DNA of 64,000 bases, taken from contig CAVVAH010000001.1 in the NCBI GenBank assembly GCA_963746175.1, positions 434,001 to 498,000 on the forward strand. Reading direction: 5' to 3'. The first letter of the stretch is position 1. The number at the start of each line of letters is the position of its first letter. This stretch comes from CAVVAH01 sp963746175 (lineage in GTDB: Bacteria > Actinomycetota > Actinomycetes > JACCUZ01). Under the pieces are notes generated by a model. The model ran no database searches. It saw only the letters and a program-made list of their open reading frames with translations, and had not been told where the DNA came from. Made by a program: the position numbers and the translations under genes. Below are positions 8,402-17,877 of this stretch, one piece after another.

Positions 8402-10939
8402 CTACTCGGTCGCGATCGCCTGGAGCACGTTGAGCCGTGCCGCCCGTCGAGCGGGCAGGGCGGCCGCGATGACGCCTGCCAGCGCCGAGCACAGCAGGTA
8501 GACGAGCAGCGTCACGACCGGGAAGCCGAGCTCGGACACCCCCTCGTCGGCGAGCGCCTGCTGCAGCGCGACCCCGAAGATCGAGCCGACGACGAGCCCC
8601 AGCAGACCGCCGAAGGTGCAGATCAGCACCGACTCGGTGCGGATCATCCGCTTCACCTGCTTGCGGGCCATGCCGACCGCCCGGAGCAGGCCGAGCTCGC
8701 GGGTCCGCTCGATCACCGACAGGGCCAGCGTGTTGATGACGCCGAGGAGAGCGATCAGTACGGACAGGCCGAGCAGGATGTTGATGATCGTGACGATCTG
8801 GTTGACCTGGTCCTGGGCCTGGCCGACGAACTCGGACTGGTCCAGCACCTCGACGTTCGGGTACTCCTGGAGCGCCGTGTCGAGCTCCTTGCGGACCGCA
8901 GTCGGGTCGGCGCCGTCGTCGATGCCGACCAGGGCCGCGACGTTGCGCTGGTTGGCGAAGTCCGCGGCCTTCGACTCGTCGACCAGGTAGTCGCCGATCA
9001 GCTGGTTGGTCTCGTAGGTGCCGCCCAGAGTCAGCTTCTCGACGTCCGATCGCGAGAACTGGACGTCGACCGGGTCGCCGACCGACAGCTTGCGCGACTT
9101 CGCGGCGTCCTCGGACATGAGGATCGTGTCCGGCCCGAGAGAGTCCGAGCCGTCGACGGTTGCGATGTTGACGAGGTCACCGATCGCCGACGAGGGGAAC
9201 GCCGTCACGAACACCTGCTTGGAAGCCGAGCAGCTCGCGTTGTCGCAGAGGTTCATGCCGTCGACCTTGACGCCGGCCGAGTCGCTCACGCCGTCCTGGT
9301 CCTTCGCCGCGGCGAGCACGGCGTTCGGGAAGCCGGGGCCGTTGGTGTTGAGGACGAACTCCGCATTGATCGCGTTCGCTGTGATTTTCGCGACGCTCGC
9401 CTTCAACGAGGAGCCGAGCACCGTGACGGCGCTGATCAGCGCGAGGCCGATCATCAGAGCAGCCGCGGTCGCCGCCGTACGGCGCGGGTTGCGGATCGCG
9501 TTCTCCCGGCCGAGCCGGCCCGGGAGGCGGCGGTTGAACAGCCGGCCCACGAACGACGCGACCGGGCGGCTGACCAGTGGCGACAGCATCGCGACACCGA
9601 TGAACGCCAGCAGTGTCCCTAGTCCGAGGATCTGGAGCCCGTTGCTGCCACTGCCGAACAGTGCGCGACCCATGAGCAGCGCCCCGACCACCAGCACGAT
9701 GGCACCGATGATGGTCTGCCGCTTGAGCGAGCGGTCCGGGGTCGCGGCGTCGCGCAGGGCGGCGAGCGGTGCGACCCGGCTGGCCCGGCGCGCCGGCATG
9801 AACGCCGCCGCCGCCGTCACCAGCGTGCCGACCATGAACGACACGATGACGGTGCGCAGCGCGACGATCGTGGGCCCGTCGGGCAGCTGGGCGCCGAAGA
9901 CGCCGAACAGGGCCTTGAGGCCGATCGCCACGCCGATCCCCGCGAGCAGGCCGATCACCGAGCTGAGCAGCCCGACGACGACGGACTCGAGCAGGACCGC
10001 GCGCCGTACCTGGCCGCGGCTGGCACCGAGCATGCGCATCAGAGCCAGCTCGCGGGTGCGCTGCGCGACCAGCATCGAGAAGGTGTTGAAGATGATGAAC
10101 GCGCCGACGAAGAGCGCGATCAGTGCGAACGTCAGCAGGAAGGTGTTGAAGAAGCCGAGCCCCTCCTTCACCTGGTCGGCCTGCTCCTTGGCGACCGCCT
10201 CGCCGGTGATCGCCTGCGCCTTCGGCGGGAGCACCTGACGGATCCGGTCGCGCAGCTCGGTCTCGGACACGCCGTCGTCCGCCGCGACCGTGATCTCGGT
10301 GAAGCGGCCCTGGAGGTTCAGCACCTGCTGGGCGGTGGGCGTGTCGAAGAAGACGTCCGTCTCGCCGGCGAACGAGCCCTTGCCGTCGAACTCGACGACT
10401 CCGACGATCGTGTACTTCTTCAGGGGCTGGTCGGTGAGGACGGGTGCCTGGTCACCCACCTTGTAGTCGGTACGGTCCAGCAGGCCGCCGTTGATGGCGA
10501 TCTCGTCGGGACCTGACGGCGCCCGGCCCTTGACGATAGTCCCGCTCTGCAGCAGGTCGGAGTCGTACCAGTTGAAGCCGAACGTGGGCGCTCCGCCGGT
10601 GCCGACGGCCTTGCCGTCGGTGCCGACCAGCTGGGCCTGGCCCTGGACCTGGCCCTGCACCTCGCGGACGCCGTCGACGTTCGAGATCGTCGTGGTGAGG
10701 TCCTGCGGCAGCAGGGTCCGGACATCGCCGCCCTGGCCGTCGGAAGTGACCTTCGTGCCGCGCACGTCGACCGCGACGTTCTTGCTGACGGTGCTGAACA
10801 GGTCGTCGAAGACCTTGCCGAGGCTGTCGGTGAGGACGAACGCGCCCGAGACGAACGACACGCCGAGGACGATGGAGAGCGACGACAGGAGCAGCCGCAG
10901 CTTTCGGGCGGTGAGGCTCTTGAAGGTGGCGCGGATCAT
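8402..10939 (-). CDS. ABC transporter permease with two FtsX domains
   Basis: An 845-residue permease with an N-terminal membrane helix (LLLSSLSIVLGVSFVSG), an extracellular MacB-like region (~45-240), a first FtsX block of three helices (~255-380), central helices (~410-480), a second extracellular region (~510-720) and a final FtsX block (~730-845) ending in PARRAARLNVLQAIATE. This is the duplicated architecture of LolE/MacB-type exporters that work by mechanotransmission, moving lipids, peptides or lipoproteins out of the membrane. The ATG at 10939 overlaps the ATPase stop by 4 bases (ATGA), fixing the start. Substrate unknown. Confidence 0.9.
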   Translation of the reverse strand: MIRATFKSLTARKLRLLLSSLSIVLGVSFVSGAFVLTDSLGKVFDDLFSTVSKNVAVDVRGTKVTSDGQGGDVRTLLPQDLTTTISNVDGVREVQGQVQGQAQLVGTDGKAVGTGGAPTFGFNWYDSDLLQSGTIVKGRAPSGPDEIAINGGLLDRTDYKVGDQAPVLTDQPLKKYTIVGVVEFDGKGSFAGETDVFFDTPTAQQVLNLQGRFTEITVAADDGVSETELRDRIRQVLPPKAQAITGEAVAKEQADQVKEGLGFFNTFLLTFALIALFVGAFIIFNTFSMLVAQRTRELALMRMLGASRGQVRRAVLLESVVVGLLSSVIGLLAGIGVAIGLKALFGVFGAQLPDGPTIVALRTVIVSFMVGTLVTAAAAFMPARRASRVAPLAALRDAATPDRSLKRQTIIGAIVLVVGALLMGRALFGSGSNGLQILGLGTLLAFIGVAMLSPLVSRPVASFVGRLFNRRLPGRLGRENAIRNPRRTAATAAALMIGLALISAVTVLGSSLKASVAKITANAINAEFVLNTNGPGFPNAVLAAAKDQDGVSDSAGVKVDGMNLCDNASCSASKQVFVTAFPSSAIGDLVNIATVDGSDSLGPDTILMSEDAAKSRKLSVGDPVDVQFSRSDVEKLTLGGTYETNQLIGDYLVDESKAADFANQRNVAALVGIDDGADPTAVRKELDTALQEYPNVEVLDQSEFVGQAQDQVNQIVTIINILLGLSVLIALLGVINTLALSVIERTRELGLLRAVGMARKQVKRMIRTESVLICTFGGLLGLVVGSIFGVALQQALADEGVSELGFPVVTLLVYLLCSALAGVIAAALPARRAARLNVLQAIATE

Positions 10940-11727
10940 CGCTGGTCGTCCACGTGCACGACCTCGAACTTCTTCATCCGGTCCAGGACGGCCTCGGCGG
11001 TCGGCTCCAGCATCTCGTCGACGATGTGGCCGTCGGCGAGGAACAGCACGCGGTCGGCGTACGACGCGGCGCTCGGGTCGTGCGTCACCATGACGATCGT
11101 CTGGTGCATGTCGGTCACGGACCGGCGGAGGAAGCCGAGGACCTCGGCGCCGCTGGCGCTGTCGAGGTTGCCGGTGGGCTCGTCGGCGAAGATGATCTCG
11201 GGCTTGCTGGCCAGTGCGCGGGCGCACGCGACGCGCTGCTGCTGCCCGCCGGACAGCTCGGTCGGCCGGTGCGAGAGCCGGTCACGGAGACCGATGCGGT
11301 CGACGACGTTGTCCAGCCACTCCTGGTCCGGCTTGCGACCCGCGATGTCCATCGGGAGCGTGATGTTCTCGATGGCGGTCAGCGTGGGGAGCAGGTTGAA
11401 GGCCTGGAAGACGAAGCCGACCGCGTCGCGGCGGAGCCGGGTCAGCCGCTTGTCGTCCAAGGTGGTGATGTCGGTGTCGCCCACGAAGACGGCGCCACTG
11501 GTGGCGTCGTCGAGGCCGGCGAGGCAGTGCATGAGCGTCGACTTGCCGGACCCGGACGGGCCCATGATCGCGGTGAACTGGCCGCGGGTGAACTCGCAGC
11601 TGATCTCGTCGAGGGCGACGACTCGGGTGTCACCGTGTCCGTAGACCTTGGTGAGGCCGACGGCGGCGGCCGCGCGCCCGGTGGGGGACGGCGTGGTGCT
11701 GGGGGCAGGGGTGGGCGTGCTCGTCAC
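10936..11727 (-). CDS. ABC transporter ATP-binding protein (MacB/LolD type)
   Basis: A 263-residue ATPase. After a disordered Thr/Pro-rich N-terminus come Walker A GPSGSGKST (~57), Q-loop VFQAFNLLP, signature LSGGQQQR (~160), Walker B IIFADEPTGNLDS and switch His in VMVTHD. It pairs with the FtsX permease encoded immediately downstream with a 4-base overlap. The GTG at 11727 is preceded by AAGGAG at the right distance. The sequence upstream (11728-11944) contains a small inverted repeat ATGAC-N4-GTCAT at 11810-11823 that could be part of the promoter region; no regulator gene is adjacent. Confidence 0.92.
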   Translation of the reverse strand: MTSTPTPAPSTTPSPTGRAAAAVGLTKVYGHGDTRVVALDEISCEFTRGQFTAIMGPSGSGKSTLMHCLAGLDDATSGAVFVGDTDITTLDDKRLTRLRRDAVGFVFQAFNLLPTLTAIENITLPMDIAGRKPDQEWLDNVVDRIGLRDRLSHRPTELSGGQQQRVACARALASKPEIIFADEPTGNLDSASGAEVLGFLRRSVTDMHQTIVMVTHDPSAASYADRVLFLADGHIVDEMLEPTAEAVLDRMKKFEVVHVDDQR

Positions 11728-11944
11728 GAGAACTCCTTGGCGATGTGTGTGAAGCCCACCGTAGAAGGAGGCACCCACCGGTTCCCAGCACATTCAGGGT
11801 GCAGTGGGGATGACATCCGTCATATCTCAGGGTGACCCCGAGGTGTCCGGGAAGCGACGGAACTCGTTGCGTGGCAAAGCATTCTGGGACATCCCGCCCG
11901 GGCCGAGCCCCAACATCCCGCACGCGGTGAACGAAGGAGGGTGG

Positions 11945-12898
11945 TCAGACCTCGTCGCCGGGGGTGTGCGGCGACGGACGCTCGTCGGCAGCCCGCGCCT
12001 CCGGAACCGTCGGGATCGGCAGGACGGGCAGCTCCGGCGGGGTGCCGCCGAACGCGGGGCAGAGTGCCTGGTGGTCGCACCAGTCGCAGAGCTTGCTGGG
12101 GCTGGGCCGCCAGTCGCCACGCTCGGTGGCACGCTGGACGGCGTCCCAGATGGCGCTGACCTTGCGCTCGGTGGCCAGCAGGTCGGCCTCGTCGGGCTCG
12201 TAGCGCAGGACCTCGTTGCTGCCGAGGTAGAGCAGCTGCAGCAGCCGCGGCACCTCGCCGCGCAGCCGCCAGAGGACGAGCGCGTAGAACTTCATCTGGA
12301 ACATCGCCTTGGCCTCGAAACCCTCGCGGGGCGCCCGGCCGGTCTTGTAGTCGACCACGCGCAGCGCCCCGCCGGGCGCGACGTCGAGGCGGTCGACGTA
12401 GCCGCGCAGCCGCAGCCCGGACTCGAGGTCGCACTCGACGAACATCTCCCGCTCGGCGGGCTCCAGCAGCGTGGGGTCCTCGAGGCCGAAGTAGGTGTCG
12501 AGCAGGTCCCGGGCCGTCCCGAGCCAGTCGTCGCGGCCCTCGTCGTCGGTGAACAGGGTCGCGAGCTCGGGCTCCTCCGCGAGCAGCCGCTCCCACTCGG
12601 GGACCACCATCTCGTGCGCCCGCGACGGGACCCGCTCGGTCGCCGGCAGGTCGAACAGGCGCTCCAGCACGGCGTGGACCACGGTGCCGCGGGTCGCGGC
12701 GGGGCTGGGCCGCTCAGGGAGCCGGTCGATGACCCGGAACCGGTAGAGCAGCGGGCAGGTCATGAAGTCGCTGGCCCGCGAGGGCGAGAGCGAGGGTCGG
12801 CGGGGCTGCTCCGGCTCGGCCGCGGCGTCGTCCGGTCCGCCGCCCGGCACCGTCCCGGGGGTCGGGAGGATGGTGGCGCTGCCCAGCTCCGTGCTCAT
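11945..12898 (-). CDS. RecB-family PD-(D/E)XK exonuclease with Fe-S cysteines
   Basis: A 317-residue nuclease of the Cas4/RecB/AddB type. A first Cys near residue 48 (FMTCPLLYRFR) and three near the C-terminus (CDWCDHQALC) form a four-cysteine pattern typical of a 4Fe-4S nuclease. The PD-(D/E)XK core is LRGYVDRLDVAP followed by LRVVDYKTGRAP, giving the Asp and Asp-x-Lys residues. The orthologue in mycobacteria is Rv2119, also next to trmI. No Cas genes or helicase partner are adjacent, so its role in DNA end processing is inference. It is divergent from the M50 protease gene. Confidence 0.85.
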   Translation of the reverse strand: MSTELGSATILPTPGTVPGGGPDDAAAEPEQPRRPSLSPSRASDFMTCPLLYRFRVIDRLPERPSPAATRGTVVHAVLERLFDLPATERVPSRAHEMVVPEWERLLAEEPELATLFTDDEGRDDWLGTARDLLDTYFGLEDPTLLEPAEREMFVECDLESGLRLRGYVDRLDVAPGGALRVVDYKTGRAPREGFEAKAMFQMKFYALVLWRLRGEVPRLLQLLYLGSNEVLRYEPDEADLLATERKVSAIWDAVQRATERGDWRPSPSKLCDWCDHQALCPAFGGTPPELPVLPIPTVPEARAADERPSPHTPGDEV

Positions 12899-12964
12899 GG
12901 CCGCACACTACGACCGACCCCGGACACGACCGGGGTGCGCCGCGCCCGCGCCTACGATGGGGCT

Positions 12965-14113
12965 GTGGACGACGGACCGGACGGCTCCTCGCGCGGCCGC
13001 GGTTCCGACGGGCGGATCGTCGTCGCCCGCCCGTTCGGCGTCCCGGTCGACGTCACGCCGGCCTGGTTCCTCGTGGCCGCGCTCATCACGTGGGGCTTCG
13101 GGGCGACCGTGGAGCGCCTCGTCCCGGGCCTCGGCCCGTGGCGGTACGCCGTCTCGCTGGCGTTCGCGCTGCTGCTCTACCTGTCGGTCCTGGTGCACGA
13201 GCTGAGCCACACGTTCCTCGCGCTGAGGTCCGGGCTCCCGGTACGCCGGATCAGCCTGCACGTGCTCGGCGGCGTCTCGGAGATCGAGCGACCCGCGGCG
13301 ACGCCCGGCCGGGAGGCCGGCATCGCGCTGGCCGGCCCGCTGGTGTCCCTGCTGCTGGCGGGGGTCGGCTTCCTGGTCGGGGAGGCCACCGAGCCCGGCA
13401 CCGTCGTGCGGCTGCTTGCCCGGGCGCTCATGCTGAGCAACCTCCTGGTGGGTCTCTTCAACCTGCTGCCCGGGCTGCCGCTCGACGGCGGTCGCGCGCT
13501 GTCGGCCGCTGTCTGGCGGGCGACAGGCCGGCGGCACACGGGCACCGTGGTGGCCGGCTGGGCCGGCCGGGTCCTCGCCTGCCTCGTCCTGACGGCGCCG
13601 TTCACGGTGGCGCAGGTGCGCCGCGAGCCGGTGTCGTTGGTGGACGTGGCGTGGGGAGCGCTGCTCGGCACCTTCCTCTGGGTCGGCGCCAGCCAGGCGA
13701 TCCTCCAGGGCGGCGTGCAGGGCCGGCTGCCGGGCGTCAGCGCCCGCGGGCTGACCCGGCGTGCGATCCCGGTCCGGCCCGACCTGCCGGTGGGCGAGGC
13801 GATGCGCCAGGCGCACCTGGCCGGGGCCCGGGGCCTGGTCGTGGTGGACGCGTCGGGCGAGCCGGTCGGCCTGGTCGCCGAGCACCAGGTGCGCGCCGTA
13901 CCCGCGCAGCGGCAGCCCTGGGTCACGGTCGGCGACCTGAGCCGGCGGCTGTCGTCGGAGCTGAGGCTGCCGGCCGACCTTGCGGGCGAGGAGCTGGTGA
14001 CGGCGATGACATCGCACCCGGCCAGCGAGTACCTCGTCGTAGAAGCCAACGGCGACGTCTACGGCATGCTCTCGGCCGCGGACGTCGAGCGCGCCCTCAC
14101 CCGCGCCTCCTGA
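12965..14113 (+). CDS. Site-2 protease-family M50 metallopeptidase with CBS-like tail
   Basis: A 382-residue membrane protease. HELSH (residues ~78-82) supplies the zinc-binding His pair and the catalytic Glu, and LPLDGGRAL (~170) supplies the Asp ligand. Several membrane segments fill residues ~20-250, and the C-terminal ~130 residues look like a CBS domain pair (Rip3-like). Such proteases cut anti-sigma factors or other membrane proteins within the bilayer. The GTG at 12965 is preceded by TACGAT (12953-12958) with a 6-base gap, so the mRNA is probably leaderless; the open frame reaching far upstream is not conserved. Confidence 0.88.
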   Translation: MDDGPDGSSRGRGSDGRIVVARPFGVPVDVTPAWFLVAALITWGFGATVERLVPGLGPWRYAVSLAFALLLYLSVLVHELSHTFLALRSGLPVRRISLHVLGGVSEIERPAATPGREAGIALAGPLVSLLLAGVGFLVGEATEPGTVVRLLARALMLSNLLVGLFNLLPGLPLDGGRALSAAVWRATGRRHTGTVVAGWAGRVLACLVLTAPFTVAQVRREPVSLVDVAWGALLGTFLWVGASQAILQGGVQGRLPGVSARGLTRRAIPVRPDLPVGEAMRQAHLAGARGLVVVDASGEPVGLVAEHQVRAVPAQRQPWVTVGDLSRRLSSELRLPADLAGEELVTAMTSHPASEYLVVEANGDVYGMLSAADVERALTRAS

Positions 14114-14150
14114 GCATGCCTCCCGTGGAGAGTTCGTAGACTTCCCGACC

Positions 14151-15065
14151 GTGCCCGACCCCTCCGAGACACCGACCGAGACCGCCAGCACCGAGCCGAC
14201 GGGCGCGGCGCACCGGCGGGGTCCGTTCGCCGTGGGCGACCGGGTGCAGCTCACCGACCCGAAGGGCCGGATGCACACGATCACCCTGGTGGCGGGCAAG
14301 GACTTCTTCACGCACAAGGGGTCCATCCAGCACGACGAGCTGATCGGCGGTCCCGAGGGCACCACGATCACCACCAGCGGGGGAGTGACGTACCTCGCGC
14401 TGCGGCCGCTGCTGGCCGACTACGTCCTGTCGATGCCGCGCGGTGCCGCCGTCGTCTACCCCAAGGACGCCGGTCAGGTGGTGCACATGGCGGACGTCTT
14501 CCCCGGCGCCCGGGTGGTCGAGGCGGGCGTCGGGTCCGGCGCGCTGACCATGTCGCTGCTGCGGGCCGTCGGCGACGCCGGTCTGGTGTCGTCGTACGAG
14601 CGACGCCAGGACTTCGCCGACGTCGCCACGGCCAACGTCGAGACGTTCTTCGGCGGACCGCACCCGGCGTGGCGGCTGACTGTCGGCGACCTCGCGGAGA
14701 GCCTGGTCGAGACCGACGTGGACCGGGTCGTGCTCGACATGCTCGCCCCGTGGGACTGCCTCGAGGCCGTGTCGCGGGCGCTCGTACCCGGCGGTGTCCT
14801 CATCTGCTACGTCGCCACCGCCACCCAGCTGTCCCGGACGGCCGAGGCGATGCGCGAGCACGGCACCTTCACCGAGCCGAGCGCCTGGGAGTCGCTGGTC
14901 CGGGGCTGGCACCTGGAGGGTCTCGCCGTGCGCCCCGAGCACCGGATGGTCGGTCACACCGGCTTCCTCGTCACGACCCGCCGGCTGGCCGACGGCGTCC
15001 CGCCCCCGCTGCGGCGTCGCCGCCCGTCCAAGGGCGCGTACGGCGAGAGCGCCAAGGAGTCCTGA
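14151..15065 (+). CDS. trmI: tRNA (adenine-58-N1)-methyltransferase TrmI
   Basis: A 304-residue class I methyltransferase: N-terminal beta domain (RRGPFAVGDRVQL), then the SAM-binding motif EAGVGSGALTMSLL (~122-135), the acidic SYERRQDF loop and VVLDMLAPWD (~195). It matches Rv2118c-type TrmI, which forms m1A58 in the T-loop of tRNAs as a tetramer. TAGACT (14137-14142) stands 8 bases before the GTG, indicating a leaderless transcript. It is 153 bp upstream of arc, as in other actinobacteria. The stop codon is embedded in a 14-bp palindrome (15059-15072). Confidence 0.93.
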   Translation: MPDPSETPTETASTEPTGAAHRRGPFAVGDRVQLTDPKGRMHTITLVAGKDFFTHKGSIQHDELIGGPEGTTITTSGGVTYLALRPLLADYVLSMPRGAAVVYPKDAGQVVHMADVFPGARVVEAGVGSGALTMSLLRAVGDAGLVSSYERRQDFADVATANVETFFGGPHPAWRLTVGDLAESLVETDVDRVVLDMLAPWDCLEAVSRALVPGGVLICYVATATQLSRTAEAMREHGTFTEPSAWESLVRGWHLEGLAVRPEHRMVGHTGFLVTTRRLADGVPPPLRRRRPSKGAYGESAKES

Positions 15066-15218
15066 TCAGGACCGAACCCGGGGCCGGCTCCGGTCGTCGC
15101 ACGGTTATCGGTATTTCGGCGACACGCAACCATGCAGGTTCCCGGGAGACCTGCCGAATGTAGGGTCACAGAGGTACGGCTCCCGTCTCCGGGAGTGCCC
15201 GCAAGGGGAGGTGACGAC

Positions 15219-16988
15219 ATGTCGTCAACGGACCGTCCAGGTGAGTCCTCACGGCGTCGTGCTGCCGGGGGTTCCAGCAGCACAGACCCGCAGGTCAGCG
15301 CGCTGCAGGACGAGGTCGACGCCCTCCGCCGCCGCATCACCGAGTCGCCGCGCCATTTGCGCGCGCTCGAGGAGCGGGTCGCCGACCTCCAGGCCAACCT
15401 CGCCGCCGTCACCACGCAGAACGAGCGCCTCGTCACGACCCTCAAGGAGGCGCGTGACCAGATCGTGACCCTGAAGGAGGAGGTCGACCGGCTGGCCCAG
15501 CCGCCGGCCGGTTTCGGCGTCTTCATCGCGCGCAACGGGGACGACACCGTCGACATCTTCACCGGGGGACGCAAGCTCCGCGTGGCGGTCAGCCCGGGCA
15601 TCGAGGTCGACGACCTGGTCCGTGGCCAGGAGGTCATGCTCAACGAGGCGATGAACGTCGTCGCGGCTCTCGAGTTCGAGAGCGTCGGCGAGGTGGTCAT
15701 GCTCAAGGAGGTGCTCGCCGACGGCGAGCGCGCTCTCGTCGTCGGGCACACCGACGAGGAGAAGGTGGTCCGGCTCGCCGAGCCGCTGCACAAGGAGCAC
15801 CTGCGCGTCGGGGAGTCACTGCTCCTCGAGCCGCGGTCCAACTACGTGTACGAGCGGGTGCCCAAGTCCGAGGTCGAGGAGCTCGTCCTCGAAGAGGTCC
15901 CGGACATCGACTACTCGCTCATCGGTGGCCTGGCCGCGCAGATCGAGCAGATCCGCGACGCCGTCGAGCTGCCGTACCTGCACCCGGAGCTGTTCACCGA
16001 GCACAAGCTGCGCCCGCCGAAGGGCGTGCTGCTCTACGGCCCGCCCGGCTGCGGCAAGACGCTGATCGCCAAGGCGGTCGCCAACTCCTTGGCCAAGAAG
16101 GTCGCCGAGGTGACGGGCAAGCCCGAGGGCCGCTCGTTCTTCCTCAACATCAAGGGCCCCGAGCTGCTCAACAAGTACGTCGGCGAGACCGAGCGGCACA
16201 TCCGGCTGGTGTTCTCCCGGGCGCGGGAGAAGGCGTCCGAGGGCACGCCCGTCATCGTCTTCTTCGACGAGATGGACTCGCTGTTCCGGACCCGTGGCTC
16301 CGGCGTCTCGTCCGACGTCGAGAACACCATCGTCCCGCAGCTGCTGTCGGAGATCGACGGCGTCGAGGGCCTGGAGAACGTGCTCGTCATCGGCGCCTCG
16401 AACCGCGAGGACATGATCGACCCCGCGATCCTGCGGCCCGGCCGCCTCGACGTGAAGATCAAGATCGAGCGGCCGGACGCCGAGTCGGCGCGCGACATCT
16501 TCTCCAAGTACATCCTCGCCGACCTCCCGCTGCACGACGACGACGTCAAGGAGCACGACGGCGACCGCAAGGCCACCGTCGCCGCGATGATCCAGCGAAC
16601 CGTGGAGCGGATGTACTCCGAGCTCGAGGAGAACCGCTTCCTCGAGGTCACCTACGCCAACGGTGACAAGGAGGTCCTGTACTTCAAGGACTTCAACTCC
16701 GGCGCGATGATCCAGAACATCGTCGACCGCGCGAAGAAGATGGCGATCAAGGACTTCCTCGACCTCGGTCAGAAGGGCATCCGGATCTCCCACCTGCTCG
16801 CGGCGTGCGTCGACGAGTTCAAGGAGAACGAGGACCTGCCCAACACGACGAACCCCGACGACTGGGCCCGGATCTCGGGCAAGAAGGGCGAGCGGATCGT
16901 CTACATCCGCACGCTCATCCAGGGCAAGCAGGGCACCGAGGCAGGACGCTCCATCGACACCGTCGCCAACACCGGCCAGTACCTGTAG
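15219..16988 (+). CDS. arc: Proteasome-activating AAA ATPase Arc/Mpa
   Basis: A 589-residue AAA ATPase that unfolds pupylated proteins and feeds them to the 20S proteasome. Order: coiled coil (~30-85) that captures Pup, tandem OB folds (~90-230), AAA module with Walker A GPPGCGKT (~273), Walker B VIVFFDEMDSLF (~346) and arginine-finger region, and a C-terminal QYL that docks into the PrcA ring. The ATG at 15219 follows a strong AAGGGGAGG. A -10-like TAGGGT lies at 15161-15166, leaving a short leader. It is followed by a gap with a composite palindrome and a convergent nudix gene before dop. Confidence 0.96.
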   Translation: MSSTDRPGESSRRRAAGGSSSTDPQVSALQDEVDALRRRITESPRHLRALEERVADLQANLAAVTTQNERLVTTLKEARDQIVTLKEEVDRLAQPPAGFGVFIARNGDDTVDIFTGGRKLRVAVSPGIEVDDLVRGQEVMLNEAMNVVAALEFESVGEVVMLKEVLADGERALVVGHTDEEKVVRLAEPLHKEHLRVGESLLLEPRSNYVYERVPKSEVEELVLEEVPDIDYSLIGGLAAQIEQIRDAVELPYLHPELFTEHKLRPPKGVLLYGPPGCGKTLIAKAVANSLAKKVAEVTGKPEGRSFFLNIKGPELLNKYVGETERHIRLVFSRAREKASEGTPVIVFFDEMDSLFRTRGSGVSSDVENTIVPQLLSEIDGVEGLENVLVIGASNREDMIDPAILRPGRLDVKIKIERPDAESARDIFSKYILADLPLHDDDVKEHDGDRKATVAAMIQRTVERMYSELEENRFLEVTYANGDKEVLYFKDFNSGAMIQNIVDRAKKMAIKDFLDLGQKGIRISHLLAACVDEFKENEDLPNTTNPDDWARISGKKGERIVYIRTLIQGKQGTEAGRSIDTVANTGQYL

Positions 16989-17108
16989 GTCATGGTCGTG
17001 ACCTGCACCGCCGTCGGTGGTGCGGTCGGATCAACGGCGCCAGGACCCGGACGCTCCGCCGGCGCGGTTCCTCGCCGTCGGTCCTGCACGCGCCGTCACT
17101 GCTGCAGG

Positions 17109-17194
17109 GTTGATCACGTGCACGTGATCAACCTGCACCGGTAGTGGTGAATTCACCACTGTCGGAGGCCATTGATCACGTGCACGTGATCAAC
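17109..17194. repeat. Composite palindrome A (86 bp), three nested palindromes
   Basis: Arms 17109-17131 and 17172-17194 are 23-bp perfect inverted copies. Each arm is itself a palindrome around GTGCAC (26 bp at 17108-17133 and 22 bp at 17172-17193). The exact centre holds an 18-bp perfect palindrome AGTGGTGAATTCACCACT (17143-17160). Each side palindrome centre is 31 bp from the middle one. It lies in the convergent gap after arc and the nudix gene. The left flank (~17050-17100) contains GGACGCTCCGCC, also present beside the twin element at 41518-41609. The rest of the 16989-17303 gap shows no gene. Confidence 0.85.
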
Positions 17195-17303
17195 TGCACT
17201 CCCGAGGGCGGGCCACCGACGGACGGTGCTACTGCCGGCACCCTCCTCCCCAAGCCGCTCTGAGGTCAGCCATGACGGCGGGTGCCGTCGGCAGCGATAC
17301 CGG

Positions 17304-17840
17304 TCAGGTCGGGCTGTCCGTCCCGGACGTGAGCCAGCGCTCGACGAGGGCGCGGCCGTCGGGGACGAAGGGCCACTCCGGGTCGGCGAGGTGCGCGCGC
17401 AGCTCGTCGAGCGACATCCACCCGCCCCAGGCGACCTCCTCGGGCTGGTGCACCAGCGGGCCGTCCCAGTGCACCTCGAACGCGTGGCAGACGTGCCGCG
17501 TGCTGAGGTCGTCGTACATCAGGGTGAACAGGGGTCGGAGGTCGACGCCGGTGACCCCGAGCTCCTCGGCGACCTCGCGGGCCGCCGCGGCGGCCGGCTC
17601 CTCGCCGTAGCGCATGCAGCCGGCCGCGAAGCAGTCGTGCATCCCGGGGAAGACGTCCTTGGTGCCGGTACGGCGGTGGACGTAGACCCGTCCCGCCGGG
17701 TCGCGGACCAGGACGGCGACCACGACGTGCCGGAGGTTGTCACGGCGCATCGTCGACCGTGGTGCCGAGCCGACGACCCGACCAGTGCTGTCCACGATCG
17801 CGACCTGCTCGTCGGGGTCCCGTGCCGCGGACTCGTCCAC
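17304..17840 (-). CDS. NUDIX hydrolase
   Basis: A 178-residue NUDIX protein. The box reads G-x5-E-x7-REVAEELGV, complete with the metal-binding Glu residues. The N-terminal region (DEQVAIVDSTGRVVG) and FPGMHD resemble isopentenyl-diphosphate isomerase-like or YfcD-type NUDIX proteins. It may hydrolyse a nucleotide or other diphosphate; the substrate is not predictable. The GTG at 17840 is the most likely start, because longer forms run through the divergent dop promoter. It sits between arc and dop on the opposite strand, interrupting the proteasome genes. Confidence 0.82.
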   Translation of the reverse strand: MDESAARDPDEQVAIVDSTGRVVGSAPRSTMRRDNLRHVVVAVLVRDPAGRVYVHRRTGTKDVFPGMHDCFAAGCMRYGEEPAAAAAREVAEELGVTGVDLRPLFTLMYDDLSTRHVCHAFEVHWDGPLVHQPEEVAWGGWMSLDELRAHLADPEWPFVPDGRALVERWLTSGTDSPT

Positions 17841-17877
17841 ACCCGGAAGTGTGGCAGCCCCGCGTAGGCTGGCCCGC

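Noticed and set aside
17109..17194. ParB binding site (parS)
   Set aside because: The arms contain CACGTG but lack the TGTTTCACGTGAAACA-type consensus, and the nested design does not fit.
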